Assembly (NCBI GenBank): GCA_007753675.1
Contig: CP036432.1
Location: forward strand, 9,395,381 to 9,459,380
Direction: 5' to 3'
Length of the DNA stretch: 64,000 nucleotides
Source: Stieleria magnilauensis
GTDB lineage: Bacteria; Planctomycetota; Planctomycetia; Pirellulales; Pirellulaceae
A program made the translations under genes and the position numbers. Of this stretch, positions 7,852 through 16,006 are shown in pieces (position 1 is the stretch's first letter; each line of letters starts with the position of its first letter). The notes beneath the pieces are model-generated. The model searched no databases. It worked only from the letters and a program-made list of their open reading frames with translations, and had not been told where the DNA came from.

Positions 7852-10122
7852 ATGGAAATTTCACAAGAACTCGCCGACCGCGTGATGCGGTTGGTCGTCT
7901 CGCCGGAATACCGGCCGAGCAAACCCAAACAGATCGCGGCAACACTCAATCTAGACGCGGACGACTATCGGGAACTGCGACGCACGATCAAGCAATTGGT
8001 ATTGGAAGGTCGTCTGATCTATGCGTCGAATCATTTGATCATCAGCACCGGGGCGATCGGCGGCCCCCTGGACCGGATCCGTGGCGTCTTTCGCATGGCC
8101 GCCGGTGGACAATTCGGTTTCGTCCGGCCGGGCGACTCCGGCGACGGAGCGGTCAGCGAAGACCTGTTCATTCCACCGGGACAGACCGGCGGGGCGTTCG
8201 AAGGCGACCTGGTCGAAGTCAAAGTCCGACCGAGTCGCCGCGGCGGCAGCGAAGGCAGTGTCAGCCGAATCATCGAGCGATCGCGGCGACAATTCACCGG
8301 CACGTTCAACATGGTCGACGGCCGACCGGCGGTTTACCTGGACGGCACACCACACGACGCACCGGTCTTCATCGGCGACATCCAAGGCTTGCCGATCGAA
8401 AAAGACGACAAGGTGTTTGTCGAAGTGGTGACGTTCCCCGGCGAAAACGGCAAGGGTGGCGAAGCGGTCCTGTTGGAACGACTCGGCAGTTCCACCAATC
8501 CCGGGATCGACACGCTGACCATCATGCGGCAATACGGATTGCCCGATGAGTTCCCCGAAGCGGTGATCGACGAAGCGCGAAAGCGGGCCGATGAATTCGA
8601 CGAAGACAACCCTCCGGCCGATCGGCTGGACCTGACCGGACAATTGACGCTGACGATCGACCCCTACGACGCGCGTGATTTTGACGATGCGATTTCGCTG
8701 GTCCGTGAAGACGAAGGGCGCTGGCGTTTGTGGGTGCACATCGCCGACGTCGGCTACTTCATCCACCCCGGCGGAAAACTCGACCAGGAAGCGCGTCAGC
8801 GGGCGACCAGCGTTTACCTGCCCGATCGCGTGATTCCCATGGTGCCGGAAATCATCAGCAATCACCTGGCCAGTCTGCAGCCGGAGAAAGTCCGGTTGGC
8901 AAAATCGGTCGAGATCGAAATGACCGATGACGGCACCGTGATCCATAGCGAAGTTCACAACAGTGTGATCCGCAGTGACATGCGGTTGCACTACCGTCTG
9001 GTCGACCAATTCCTGGAAGCCCCGGACAAGTATCGCGAGAAGTGGGGCGATGCGATTTGTGACATGCTCCGCGACATGCACTCACTGGCCATGATGATCC
9101 GCAAGCGGCGTTTTAAACGTGGCGCGATCTCGATGGACATGCCCGAAGTCAAATTGGAACTGGACCGCAGCGGCAAAGTCAAAGGCGCGTACCGGACAGA
9201 GAACACCGAAAGCCACCAGTTGATCGAAGAGTTCATGTTGGCGGCCAACCAAGCCGTCGCGACCTGGCTGGACGACGCGGGGCTGAAGTTCTTGCATCGC
9301 ATCCACCCGCCGCCGGAACGGCGCAAACTGCGTCAACTGTCCCACTTCGTTCGTGACTTGCGACTGGGAATTGATTCGGTCGAGAGCCGGTTCGAAATTC
9401 AAAACGTACTCGACCGCGTCGCCGGCACACCGCTGGAAGACGCCGTGAATTTCGCGGTGCTCAAGAGCATGAACAAAGCGGTCTACGGCCCCCAGACCGA
9501 CGGCCACTTTGCGCTCGACATGCAGCACTACTGTCACTTCACCAGTCCGATTCGGCGTTACCCGGACTTGACCGTCCATCGCCTGATCGACCGACTCCAC
9601 GCCGGCGAGAAGACTCCCGATGAATCCGTCGGTGCGTTGTTGCAACTGGGGCACCATTGCAGCGACATGGAACGCAACGCGGCGCAAGCCGAGCGTGAAC
9701 TGACCGAGCTGAAACTGCTGCATTACTTAAAGAAACACTTGGGCGACACGATGACCGCCGTCATCAGCCGCGTCTTTGCCGACGGCTTTTTGGCACGCTG
9801 CATCAAACTTCCCGTCGACGGTTACGTCAGCGTCGACCAGCTTCCGTCGGATCAATATCGATTTGAACGTCGCGGCCAGATGCTGGTCGGTTTCAAAGCA
9901 CATCATCGCTATCGACTGGGCGATCAGTTGACGGTCAAAATCAGCCGCGTCGACCTGATCCAACGCGAACTGTTTTTGGAACCGGTCAAAAACCACTCGG
10001 TCGGCAAGAGCAACCCCAATGACCGCGGCGCGAAAGCCGGCAAGTCCGGCGGCGGCAAGTTGACGCACAAGGAAAAACGCAAAAAGGACCGTCGCCAAAA
10101 GGGCAAACGGAAACGGCGTTAG
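7852..10122 (+). CDS. rnr: Ribonuclease R (RNB-family 3'-5' exoribonuclease)
   Basis: Processive 3'-5' exoribonuclease that degrades structured RNA in the cytosol. Order: N-terminal winged-helix-like region (residues 1-65), cold-shock OB domains (~75-220), RNB catalytic domain with the acidic cluster DPYDARDFDDAIS (D273-D279 carry the metal ligands), the MNKAVYGPQTDGHFAL and HYCHFTSPIRRYPDL motifs, a C-terminal S1 domain (~640-715) and a Lys/Arg-rich tail (KEKRKKDRRQKGKRKRR) as in RNase R. 756 residues, normal for the family. I start at the ATG at 7852, preceded by TTCAGGAT; upstream in-frame codons read into repeat copy B and are not believable. It stands alone on its strand. Confidence 0.95.
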   Translation: MEISQELADRVMRLVVSPEYRPSKPKQIAATLNLDADDYRELRRTIKQLVLEGRLIYASNHLIISTGAIGGPLDRIRGVFRMAAGGQFGFVRPGDSGDGAVSEDLFIPPGQTGGAFEGDLVEVKVRPSRRGGSEGSVSRIIERSRRQFTGTFNMVDGRPAVYLDGTPHDAPVFIGDIQGLPIEKDDKVFVEVVTFPGENGKGGEAVLLERLGSSTNPGIDTLTIMRQYGLPDEFPEAVIDEARKRADEFDEDNPPADRLDLTGQLTLTIDPYDARDFDDAISLVREDEGRWRLWVHIADVGYFIHPGGKLDQEARQRATSVYLPDRVIPMVPEIISNHLASLQPEKVRLAKSVEIEMTDDGTVIHSEVHNSVIRSDMRLHYRLVDQFLEAPDKYREKWGDAICDMLRDMHSLAMMIRKRRFKRGAISMDMPEVKLELDRSGKVKGAYRTENTESHQLIEEFMLAANQAVATWLDDAGLKFLHRIHPPPERRKLRQLSHFVRDLRLGIDSVESRFEIQNVLDRVAGTPLEDAVNFAVLKSMNKAVYGPQTDGHFALDMQHYCHFTSPIRRYPDLTVHRLIDRLHAGEKTPDESVGALLQLGHHCSDMERNAAQAERELTELKLLHYLKKHLGDTMTAVISRVFADGFLARCIKLPVDGYVSVDQLPSDQYRFERRGQMLVGFKAHHRYRLGDQLTVKISRVDLIQRELFLEPVKNHSVGKSNPNDRGAKAGKSGGGKLTHKEKRKKDRRQKGKRKRR

Positions 10123-10216
10123 CGCTCGGTCAACGTGACCATCGATTCGACACCTCTTTCTTCCGCTTGCATCGACGGCTCGGGGAGGGCGCAAGCCCAG
10201 TACCGCTAATTCGACA

Positions 10217-10486
10217 TTGGCCACCTCACAAACCGTGATGGTGGGCGACACGATGGAGACCGATATTCTCGGCGGCGTCCAAATGGGCTACCGAACGGTA
10301 TTGACGTTGTCCGGAGGCACGAAACGAAAAGATTTAGACCAATTCGCGTTTGGGCCGGACGTGATTGTCGAATCGATTGCCGACTTGTGCGATGTCGGTG
10401 AGTTCGTCCAAACCAGCTTGCCGGTTGCCAACCGTGACGACGACACGGTCACCAACTTCGCCGCCTGGGCCGCCGCCAACGCGTGA
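10217..10486 (+). pseudogene. C-terminal remnant of a HAD-superfamily (NagD/PGP-like) phosphatase
   Basis: An 89-residue frame opens with VMVGDTMETDILGGVQMGYR, which is HAD motif IV (GDxxxTDI) and the following helix of HAD-IIA sugar/phosphoglycolate phosphatases, and continues VLTLSGGTKRKDL..FGPDVIVESIADL, the normal end of that family. Motifs I (DxDGT), II and III are absent and no upstream frame supplies them, so about two thirds of the gene is gone. A TTG at 10217 could serve as start, but a product this short could not be a phosphatase. The flanks 10123-10216 and 10487-10770 hold nothing recognisable; no glycine riboswitch is evident before gcvT. Confidence 0.7.
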
Positions 10487-10770
10487 CGAACGCCGGACAG
10501 AATGCCCTTTCAACGGGAAACCGGATCGGAGCGATCCTTTGCAGTTTTCCTGTCGGCATCATTCCCTGACGCGAGACAACGCGGGGGCCAGACGACGCGT
10601 GTTTCAGTTTTACCGACCCTGGAACCGCGTCCCTTATTCGGTACACTTTTGCTTTGGCGGTCACCGCCGAAACCTTCGCGGCGTGTTGTTTCACCCGCGT
10701 CCCTGCCGATCATTGACATCTTTGCCCGCTTTCTGAGCGACCACGCCATCACCCATTTTCCGAGTGACGC

Positions 10771-11907
10771 ATGAGTCAGGCCGATTCTTCACCACAAACG
10801 TACGCGCAAACGCCGCTGGGCGACTGGCATCGATCGGCCGGGGCCAAGATGGTCCCGTTTGCCGGCTATGAAATGCCGATTCAATACGAATCGATCGTCA
10901 GCGAACACCACGCCTGCCGCAACGCCGCGGCCCTGTTTGACGTCTCGCACATGGGACGGCTGCGGTTTGACGGCGACGGCAGCGAAGCGTTGCTGGACCG
11001 ATTGCTGACGCGGCGCGTGACGGATCTGCCGATCGGCGGCGTTCGTTACGGCATGGTCTGCAATCCAGACGGCGGGATTTTGGACGATGTCCTGGTCTCC
11101 CATTTGAAAACGCCCAGCGAATCACGCTACCACCTGCTGGTCGTCAACGCGTCTAACCGGGAAAAGATCGTGGAGTGGATCAAACCCCTCCTCGACGATT
11201 TCCCCCGGGTCACGTTCTCCGATCGCACCGAGCTGACGGCGATGATCGCGGTCCAGGGTCCCCTGGCGATGGAGACCTGCAAGCGGCTGTTTTCGTTCGA
11301 CCCGAGTCGATTGAAATATTATCAGGCGCGGATCACCGACCAATTCTCCAAACCCGTCATCGTCAGCCGAACCGGCTACACCGGTGAAGACGGATTCGAA
11401 TTGGTCGTGCGGGCCGAAGAGGCGACTCGGGTTTGGGAAAACGTGTTGCTGGCCGGTCGCGACGCGGGGTTTGTCCCCGCCGGCCTGGGTGCCCGCGACA
11501 CGCTTCGCATGGAAGCCGCGATGCCGCTGTATGGTCATGAGCTGGATGAAACGGTTGATCCGATCACCGCCGGTTTGAATTTCGCCTGCAATCTCGACGA
11601 CCGAGACTTCATCGGTCGCGATGCGATCGCGGCGGTCAAATCCGCCGGCCCGCGGCGGGTCCGCATCGGCCTGCTGCCCGGCGGCCGCCGACCGGCCCGC
11701 GAGGGATGCGACGTGCTTTCGACCGACGGCCAGGTCATCGGCAAGATCACCAGCGGCGGTCCCTCACCGACGCTCGGTTATCCGATCGCGATGGCGATGG
11801 TCGACGCCGAACACGCGACGGCGTCGGAGTTTGAGATCGACATTCGAGGCAAACGTTCGCCGGCCACCCGCGTCAAATTGCCGTTCTACCGGCGTGCCAA
11901 GAAGTAG
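10771..11907 (+). CDS. gcvT: Aminomethyltransferase, glycine cleavage system T protein
   Basis: T protein of the glycine cleavage complex: takes the aminomethyl group from lipoylated H protein, releases ammonia and makes 5,10-methylene-tetrahydrofolate. Folate-binding features are visible: MVPFAGYEMPIQY, LFDVSHMGRLRFDG, VSRTGYTGEDGFELV and LGARDTLRMEAAMPLYG, including the Asp in the family ARDTLR signature. 378 residues, the usual size. The ATG at 10771 is preceded by GAGTGACGC. First gene of a gcvT-gcvH-lipM set; a palindromic repeat lies between it and gcvH. No gcvP is in the window, so the decarboxylase must be elsewhere. Confidence 0.96.
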   Translation: MSQADSSPQTYAQTPLGDWHRSAGAKMVPFAGYEMPIQYESIVSEHHACRNAAALFDVSHMGRLRFDGDGSEALLDRLLTRRVTDLPIGGVRYGMVCNPDGGILDDVLVSHLKTPSESRYHLLVVNASNREKIVEWIKPLLDDFPRVTFSDRTELTAMIAVQGPLAMETCKRLFSFDPSRLKYYQARITDQFSKPVIVSRTGYTGEDGFELVVRAEEATRVWENVLLAGRDAGFVPAGLGARDTLRMEAAMPLYGHELDETVDPITAGLNFACNLDDRDFIGRDAIAAVKSAGPRRVRIGLLPGGRRPAREGCDVLSTDGQVIGKITSGGPSPTLGYPIAMAMVDAEHATASEFEIDIRGKRSPATRVKLPFYRRAKK

Positions 11908-11927
11908 GGGCATCTGTCATACTAGTA

Positions 11928-12025
11928 TTCCGTCTCGCCTTAAGATTCGGGTCAACGGTCGTGGACGACGCGAGGAGTCCTCGCAGCTGGCAATCCGAAA
12001 GGACTCGTCGCCTCGTCCACTACCC
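11928..12025 (+). repeat. Palindromic repeat, family 2, copy 1
   Basis: An imperfect inverted repeat: the left arm at 11960-11980 pairs with the right arm at 12000-12020 (right arm reads GGACTCGTCGCCTCGTCCAC). The flanks are also shared with the copy near 24830: both begin ...TATTCC, have a TCGGGT before the left arm, and have CCCGAAA after the right arm or next to it. It sits between gcvT and gcvH and could fold in the transcript. In-frame reading of gcvH upstream of 12066 would translate it, which argues for the later gcvH start. Confidence 0.8.
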
Positions 12026-12065
12026 GAAAACCACTCCAAAACCACCTCCAAGGGAACCAGCCAAA

Positions 12066-12467
12066 GTGTCACGCGACAAGAGCAAACTTCTGTATGCCGA
12101 GACCCATGAGTGGGTCGACGTTGCCGAAGAAGGCGGTCAAAAGATCGCGACGATCGGAATCTCAGGCTTCGCCATCGAGCAACTCAACGATCTGGTCTAC
12201 ATGGAACTTCCCGAAGTCGGGAAGACGATCGATGCCGGTGAAGAATTCGGTGAAGTGGAATCCGTCAAAGCGGTCAGCCCACTGTACAGCCCCGTCGGCG
12301 GCGAAGTGATCGAAGTGCATGCCGAGCTGCCGGACAATCTGGATCAACTCAATGACGATCCCTATGACTTCGGCTGGATCGTCAAACTGAAAATTGCGGA
12401 TGAATCCGCACTGGAAAACCTGATGGATTTCGCGGCCTACGAAAAGCAGTGCGCCGAATCCGGTTGA
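12066..12467 (+). CDS. gcvH: Glycine cleavage system H protein
   Basis: Lipoyl carrier of the glycine cleavage complex, shuttling the aminomethyl intermediate between P, T and L proteins. The lipoylation site is K68 in GEVESVKAVSPLYSPV, with the ETHEWV N-terminal strand and the GDP-type turn replaced by NDDPYDFGWI. 133 residues, typical. Start taken as the GTG at 12066 (VSRDKSKLLYAETHEWV); the frame is open further upstream, but that part translates a palindromic repeat. Four bases separate its stop from the lipM start, consistent with coupling of the carrier to its lipoylation enzyme. Confidence 0.95.
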   Translation: MSRDKSKLLYAETHEWVDVAEEGGQKIATIGISGFAIEQLNDLVYMELPEVGKTIDAGEEFGEVESVKAVSPLYSPVGGEVIEVHAELPDNLDQLNDDPYDFGWIVKLKIADESALENLMDFAAYEKQCAESG

Positions 12468-12471
12468 TCCC

Positions 12472-13251
12472 ATGACTGATCCACGCCCCGGGCGATTGCT
12501 GTTTCATCGCGAGGGCGAATCGGCCTGGAACATGGCGGTGGACCAAGCGATCGCCGAATCCGTCAGCGCGAACGCCCCATCGGGGTCCGCGCCGACGTAC
12601 ACGCTGCGGTTCTACACCTGGGCTGCTCCGACCCTCTCGCTCGGGTACTTTCAATCCAGCGCCGATGCGTCGCCGCGTTTCGACATCGCCGAGCGGGTCC
12701 GGCGCAGCACCGGAGGCGGTGCGATCTTGCATCATCACGAATTGACGTACAGCTTGACCGTGCCCAGCTCGGCGGGTGAACACGGGGCACGAACGGATTT
12801 GTACCGTCGCGTCCACGCCGCAATCATCAACGCGCTGCACCGCCACGGGATCGACGCGCGACCTTATTACCTGAACAAAACCCCCGCCGCCAAAACGCTT
12901 GCGGCCAGCGACGATCCCTTCCTCTGCTTTCAACGCCGCACCGACGAAGACCTGATTGTCAGCGGGTACAAAGTACTCGGCAGCGCCCAACGGCGTTTCA
13001 AACGCTCGATCTTGCAACACGGAAGTCTGCTGCTGCGTGCCAGTGAGTACGCCAGCGAATTGCCCGGACTTGTCGACCTGACCCCCATCAGCCTCGACCC
13101 CGAAACGCTTTGGAAGCGAATCAGCGAAGAATTTGCAGCGCTGTCGGGGATCGCGTTCGAATCGGACGTGTTAACCGCGACTGAATGGACCCGGGCCGAT
13201 GAGATCGTGGCGAGCCGCTTCGGCCGATCCGAGTGGTGGACCCGTCGTTAA
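12472..13251 (+). CDS. lipM: Octanoyltransferase LipM / lipoate-protein ligase A family
   Basis: Lipoyl-synthesis acyltransferase that moves octanoate from acyl carrier protein to a carrier such as GcvH. The fold signature RRSTGGGAILHHHELTYS and the VSGYKVLGSAQRR..ILQHGSLLL segment match the LipM/LplA superfamily. C152 in FLCFQRRTDED sits where LipM enzymes have their catalytic cysteine, so octanoyltransferase is favoured over ATP-dependent ligase. 259 residues, slightly under the usual 275-280. Placed 4 nt after gcvH, its likely substrate. Confidence 0.85.
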   Translation: MTDPRPGRLLFHREGESAWNMAVDQAIAESVSANAPSGSAPTYTLRFYTWAAPTLSLGYFQSSADASPRFDIAERVRRSTGGGAILHHHELTYSLTVPSSAGEHGARTDLYRRVHAAIINALHRHGIDARPYYLNKTPAAKTLAASDDPFLCFQRRTDEDLIVSGYKVLGSAQRRFKRSILQHGSLLLRASEYASELPGLVDLTPISLDPETLWKRISEEFAALSGIAFESDVLTATEWTRADEIVASRFGRSEWWTRR

Positions 13252-13591
13252 GATCAAGTGAGTTGTCGCGACAATCGCACACAGGCGTTGAGAATACGAT
13301 ATCCTGACCGCCGGAAAGAGAGACAACAGGGTGCATCAGAGAGTGAGCCGAGCAAGATGATCCAGTGCGCATTTACGCCAACCCCCTTTCGCGGGCGGGT
13401 ATCGACAAAGCTGCGGTTGAACGCAAAACGGCCATTACGGCATTTTCCCCACCTCTGCAACTGTCTACAATACCACCACCCTTGTCGGCCCAGCCACGCG
13501 CTTTCTCGTGGCCCCATCGCTTATCAGCTGCTGACAAGTCAAGTTGCGCAAACCGTGATTCAGCGGAAGTCAAGATAGGAACAGGTGCCGT
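13252..13591. other. Intergenic gap without recognised features
   Basis: 340 bp between lipM and the FHA gene. I see no gene, repeat or terminator with a T-run. The promoter of the FHA/sigma cluster probably lies here; an AGGAACAGG stretch just before 13592 is a credible ribosome-binding site. Confidence 0.6.
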
Positions 13592-14296
13592 ATGCAAGTA
13601 AAGCTGAGGGTCATGACGGGGAGCCACGAGGGGACGGAGATCCCGATCAGCGGTGATAAGTTCTTGATCGGCCGCAGTGAATCCTGCCAGCTGCGCCCCA
13701 AGAGTGATTCGATCAGCCGGAAACATTGCATTTTGGTCATCCGTGACGGCCGGTTGCTGATCCAGGATTTGAAAAGCCGCAACGGTACGTATGTCAATGA
13801 GAAACGCTTGCCGAGCGATCGCGCGAAGATCCTCTCCGCCGGCGACTCGCTCAAGATCGGCAAACTGCTCTTTGAAGTCGTCATCGAACACGGACTCAAG
13901 GGCGCCAAAAAACCACAAGTCGCCGACGTCGGTGAAGCGGCCGCACGAACGGTCCAAGACAGCGACAGCCGATTCGAAGAAGTCGACGTGACCGGCTGGC
14001 TGGACGAAGCCGATCAAATCGACCGTGTCCGCAAGCTTTCCGATCCCGACACACGCCAGTTCCGCATCGATGATCTCAAGCGAGCCGAACAGGAGGAGGA
14101 CGACGATTCGTCTTCCAAGGATCCCTCCAGCGATAGCACAGAGCTTTCGGCCAACGACAGTTCGCTGTTGGAACGACTGCGCGAGCAGAAAAAAACCAAG
14201 AAAGGCAAACTGCCCGAAGGTCTCAAGAAGTCAATGACGGACAGCTCCAAGGCCGCCGCCGACGACGCACTGAAACGATTCTTCAGCGGACGTTAA
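13592..14296 (+). CDS. FHA-domain protein
   Basis: A 234-residue protein with one N-terminal forkhead-associated domain (residues ~1-100), which binds phosphothreonine peptides. Conserved FHA positions are present: IGR at 26-28, SRKH at 42-45 (SISRKH) and NGT at 64-66 (SRNGTYVN). The rest is charged and probably disordered (EEDDDSSSKDPSSDS), ending in a Lys-rich helix. It likely couples a Ser/Thr kinase signal to another protein; no kinase is nearby. It is 3 nt from the sigma factor gene and likely in the same transcript. The ATG at 13592 follows a good Shine-Dalgarno-like purine stretch. Confidence 0.88.
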   Translation: MQVKLRVMTGSHEGTEIPISGDKFLIGRSESCQLRPKSDSISRKHCILVIRDGRLLIQDLKSRNGTYVNEKRLPSDRAKILSAGDSLKIGKLLFEVVIEHGLKGAKKPQVADVGEAAARTVQDSDSRFEEVDVTGWLDEADQIDRVRKLSDPDTRQFRIDDLKRAEQEEDDDSSSKDPSSDSTELSANDSSLLERLREQKKTKKGKLPEGLKKSMTDSSKAAADDALKRFFSGR

Positions 14297-14299
14297 ACC

Positions 14300-14968
14300 T
14301 TGTCTCCACGCCAGAACCATCGGATGCGTGGCCGCCCCGAGCCCGCCGACCTGCAACCTTCGATCGACGGTTCCGGCGGTGCAACCCTCGAATCCAATGT
14401 CGCGCTGGCCCGCCGGATCATGGCCCAGGAAAGTGGCGCTTTTGCACTGCTGGTCGAACGCTATCACGATTTTGTCTTCCGCATCTGCTTCGCCATCCTG
14501 CGACATCGACAAGACGCCGAGGACGCGACACAAGATACCTTCAGTCGAGTCGCCAAGTACCTGGACCGCTGGGACCCCCGACGTCCGCTCGAGCCCTGGT
14601 TAGCCACCGTCGCCGGCAATCGCTCCCGCAGCCATCTCGCCCGCCGCAAAGTCTACGCGCCGCTGACTGACGCCGACGAACCGGAATCGCTGGCCACCGG
14701 CCACAACCACGCCGCCGATGCGATGCGTGAAGAAATCTCGTTGGCCCTCGGAAATCTTCCCGACAGGCAACGCATCGCGTTTGAATACTTCCATGAGCAA
14801 TCGATGTCCTACGTCGAAATCGCTCGACAGATGCGATGCCCGATCGGCACCGTGAAGACGCTGGTGCATCGCGCACGGCTCTCCCTGATCGAACAACTCA
14901 GGCAACGAGACGTCGTGCCGGGCAACACGGTTGGCACTGCGCCGCAGCACAAAGGGGCTTTGAAATGA
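14300..14968 (+). CDS. ECF-type RNA polymerase sigma factor
   Basis: Sigma-70 family protein with only regions 2 and 4. Region 2 is around ALLVERYHDFVFRICFAILR with the DAEDATQDTF motif; region 4 is LPDRQRIAFEYFHEQSMSYVEIA followed by GTVKTLVHRAR, the helix-turn-helix that reads the -35 box. 222 residues from a TTG at 14300; an ATG at 14324 would remove 8 residues. The stop overlaps the next gene (ATGA at 14965-14968), whose product has an anti-sigma architecture, so the two form a regulator pair. Confidence 0.9.
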   Translation: MSPRQNHRMRGRPEPADLQPSIDGSGGATLESNVALARRIMAQESGAFALLVERYHDFVFRICFAILRHRQDAEDATQDTFSRVAKYLDRWDPRRPLEPWLATVAGNRSRSHLARRKVYAPLTDADEPESLATGHNHAADAMREEISLALGNLPDRQRIAFEYFHEQSMSYVEIARQMRCPIGTVKTLVHRARLSLIEQLRQRDVVPGNTVGTAPQHKGALK

Positions 14969-15684
14969 GATGCGACCAGTTTCACGATCGGTTGGATCAG
15001 CTCTTGGACGCGCGACAGGATGTCGGCCAAGACGCCTTGCTGTGCGACCATGCCGACCAATGCCAGACCTGTCGCGACAGCCTGCAGATCTGGTGCACGA
15101 TCGATGCCTTCGTTTCGGCGGAAGCCCCCCTTTCGCCTGCTGACACTGAACCGAGGATGCCCAGTCGCCGCGGCGTCCCCATGGCCACGACCGGGAGATG
15201 GGCGACCGGGGCATGGGCGACCGCCGCTGTCATCCTGGTGTGCGTGGCGATTGCCAGTCGCCGGCTGTCCACCGATCCCTCCACCGGCACCCCCGAATCG
15301 CTCGCGGTCGCATCGCTGATCACCGACGGAACTTTCGCTTCTCAAATCCCACCCTCCCCCGGCGCCGCTGAGCGTGCCCAAGCGACCTCACTCAACGAAC
15401 CCTCGCGACCACCGACCGCGGCGATCAGCTTGTCGACCAGTCAGTGGTGGAGTGTGGTCTCGGACGAACCCTGGGTGCACCACACCCTTCCAGCCGTTAA
15501 CTCCGTTCGAATCGGAGTCGCACCGATTGGTCGTTCGATGAAACAGGCGATTGCCATTCTGATGATCCAGTCCGGCTCGACTACGATCGATGCACCCAAC
15601 TTGACGCCGACCATCCAACCGAAACCCTTCCAGGAACAGACCTCTACCCTCGATTCTGCGATCGGTTTCGCGTCGGTGGTATAG
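14965..15684 (+). CDS. Putative zinc-finger anti-sigma factor, single-pass membrane
   Basis: 239 residues. The N-terminal cytosolic part has the anti-sigma zinc motif HxxxCxxC (H29, C33, C36 in CDHADQCQTC), which would hold the ECF sigma factor encoded just upstream. One transmembrane helix lies at about 79-98 (WATGAWATAAVILVCVAIAS), and a ~140-residue Ser/Thr/Pro-containing outer part follows with no recognised domain. The start ATG overlaps the sigma stop, giving fixed-ratio translation. It is likely degraded or released under envelope stress as in other such pairs (inference). Confidence 0.8.
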   Translation: MRCDQFHDRLDQLLDARQDVGQDALLCDHADQCQTCRDSLQIWCTIDAFVSAEAPLSPADTEPRMPSRRGVPMATTGRWATGAWATAAVILVCVAIASRRLSTDPSTGTPESLAVASLITDGTFASQIPPSPGAAERAQATSLNEPSRPPTAAISLSTSQWWSVVSDEPWVHHTLPAVNSVRIGVAPIGRSMKQAIAILMIQSGSTTIDAPNLTPTIQPKPFQEQTSTLDSAIGFASVV

Positions 15685-15714
15685 TGGGGGGTAGCGAGGT
15701 CGAGGGAGTCGGTG

Positions 15715-15935
15715 ACTGAATGAACGGGAAGTCAGCAACAACTTTCGTTATCAAAGGTGAGCGAAACGCTTGTTGGCTTGTCGATAGAATCGGATCACAC
15801 ATGGGATTAGCCGTATCGCGCTAGCGTACGGGCCTCAAGGGCGAAGAACACGCACCGAGGCCCGTAGGCTCGCGCCAAACGGCTGATTCAATCGACAACC
15901 GTTGACGCGTTCCGCTACCTCGTTCATTCAACGCC
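15715..15935. repeat. Large imperfect intergenic palindrome
   Basis: Within the 322-bp gap before the hydrolase gene, about 28 bp at 15808-15835 (GCGCTAGCGTACGGGCCTC at its core) are complementary to 15858-15886 (GAGGCCCGTAGGCTCGCGCC). Pairing continues outward: TTGTCGATAGAATC near 15778 with GATTCAATCGACAA near 15886, and GCGAAACGCTTG near 15760 with CGCGTTCCGC near 15905. The transcript could form a stem of well over 60 pairs with small bulges. No T-run follows, so it does not look like a simple terminator. Only one copy is in the window. Confidence 0.75.
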
Positions 15936-16006
15936 CCGCGCGTCGCAACCATGACATGATGCACAGCGTCTTCAACGACTTTTTGGTGGATTAACAGGGC
16001 AATCGA

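Noticed and set aside
10487-10770. Glycine riboswitch before gcvT
   Set aside because: No tandem conserved aptamer cores could be made out; nothing to support the call by eye.
11961-12065. N-terminal extension of gcvH
   Set aside because: The frame is open, but these codons translate a palindromic repeat and no homology or start is evident before 12066.
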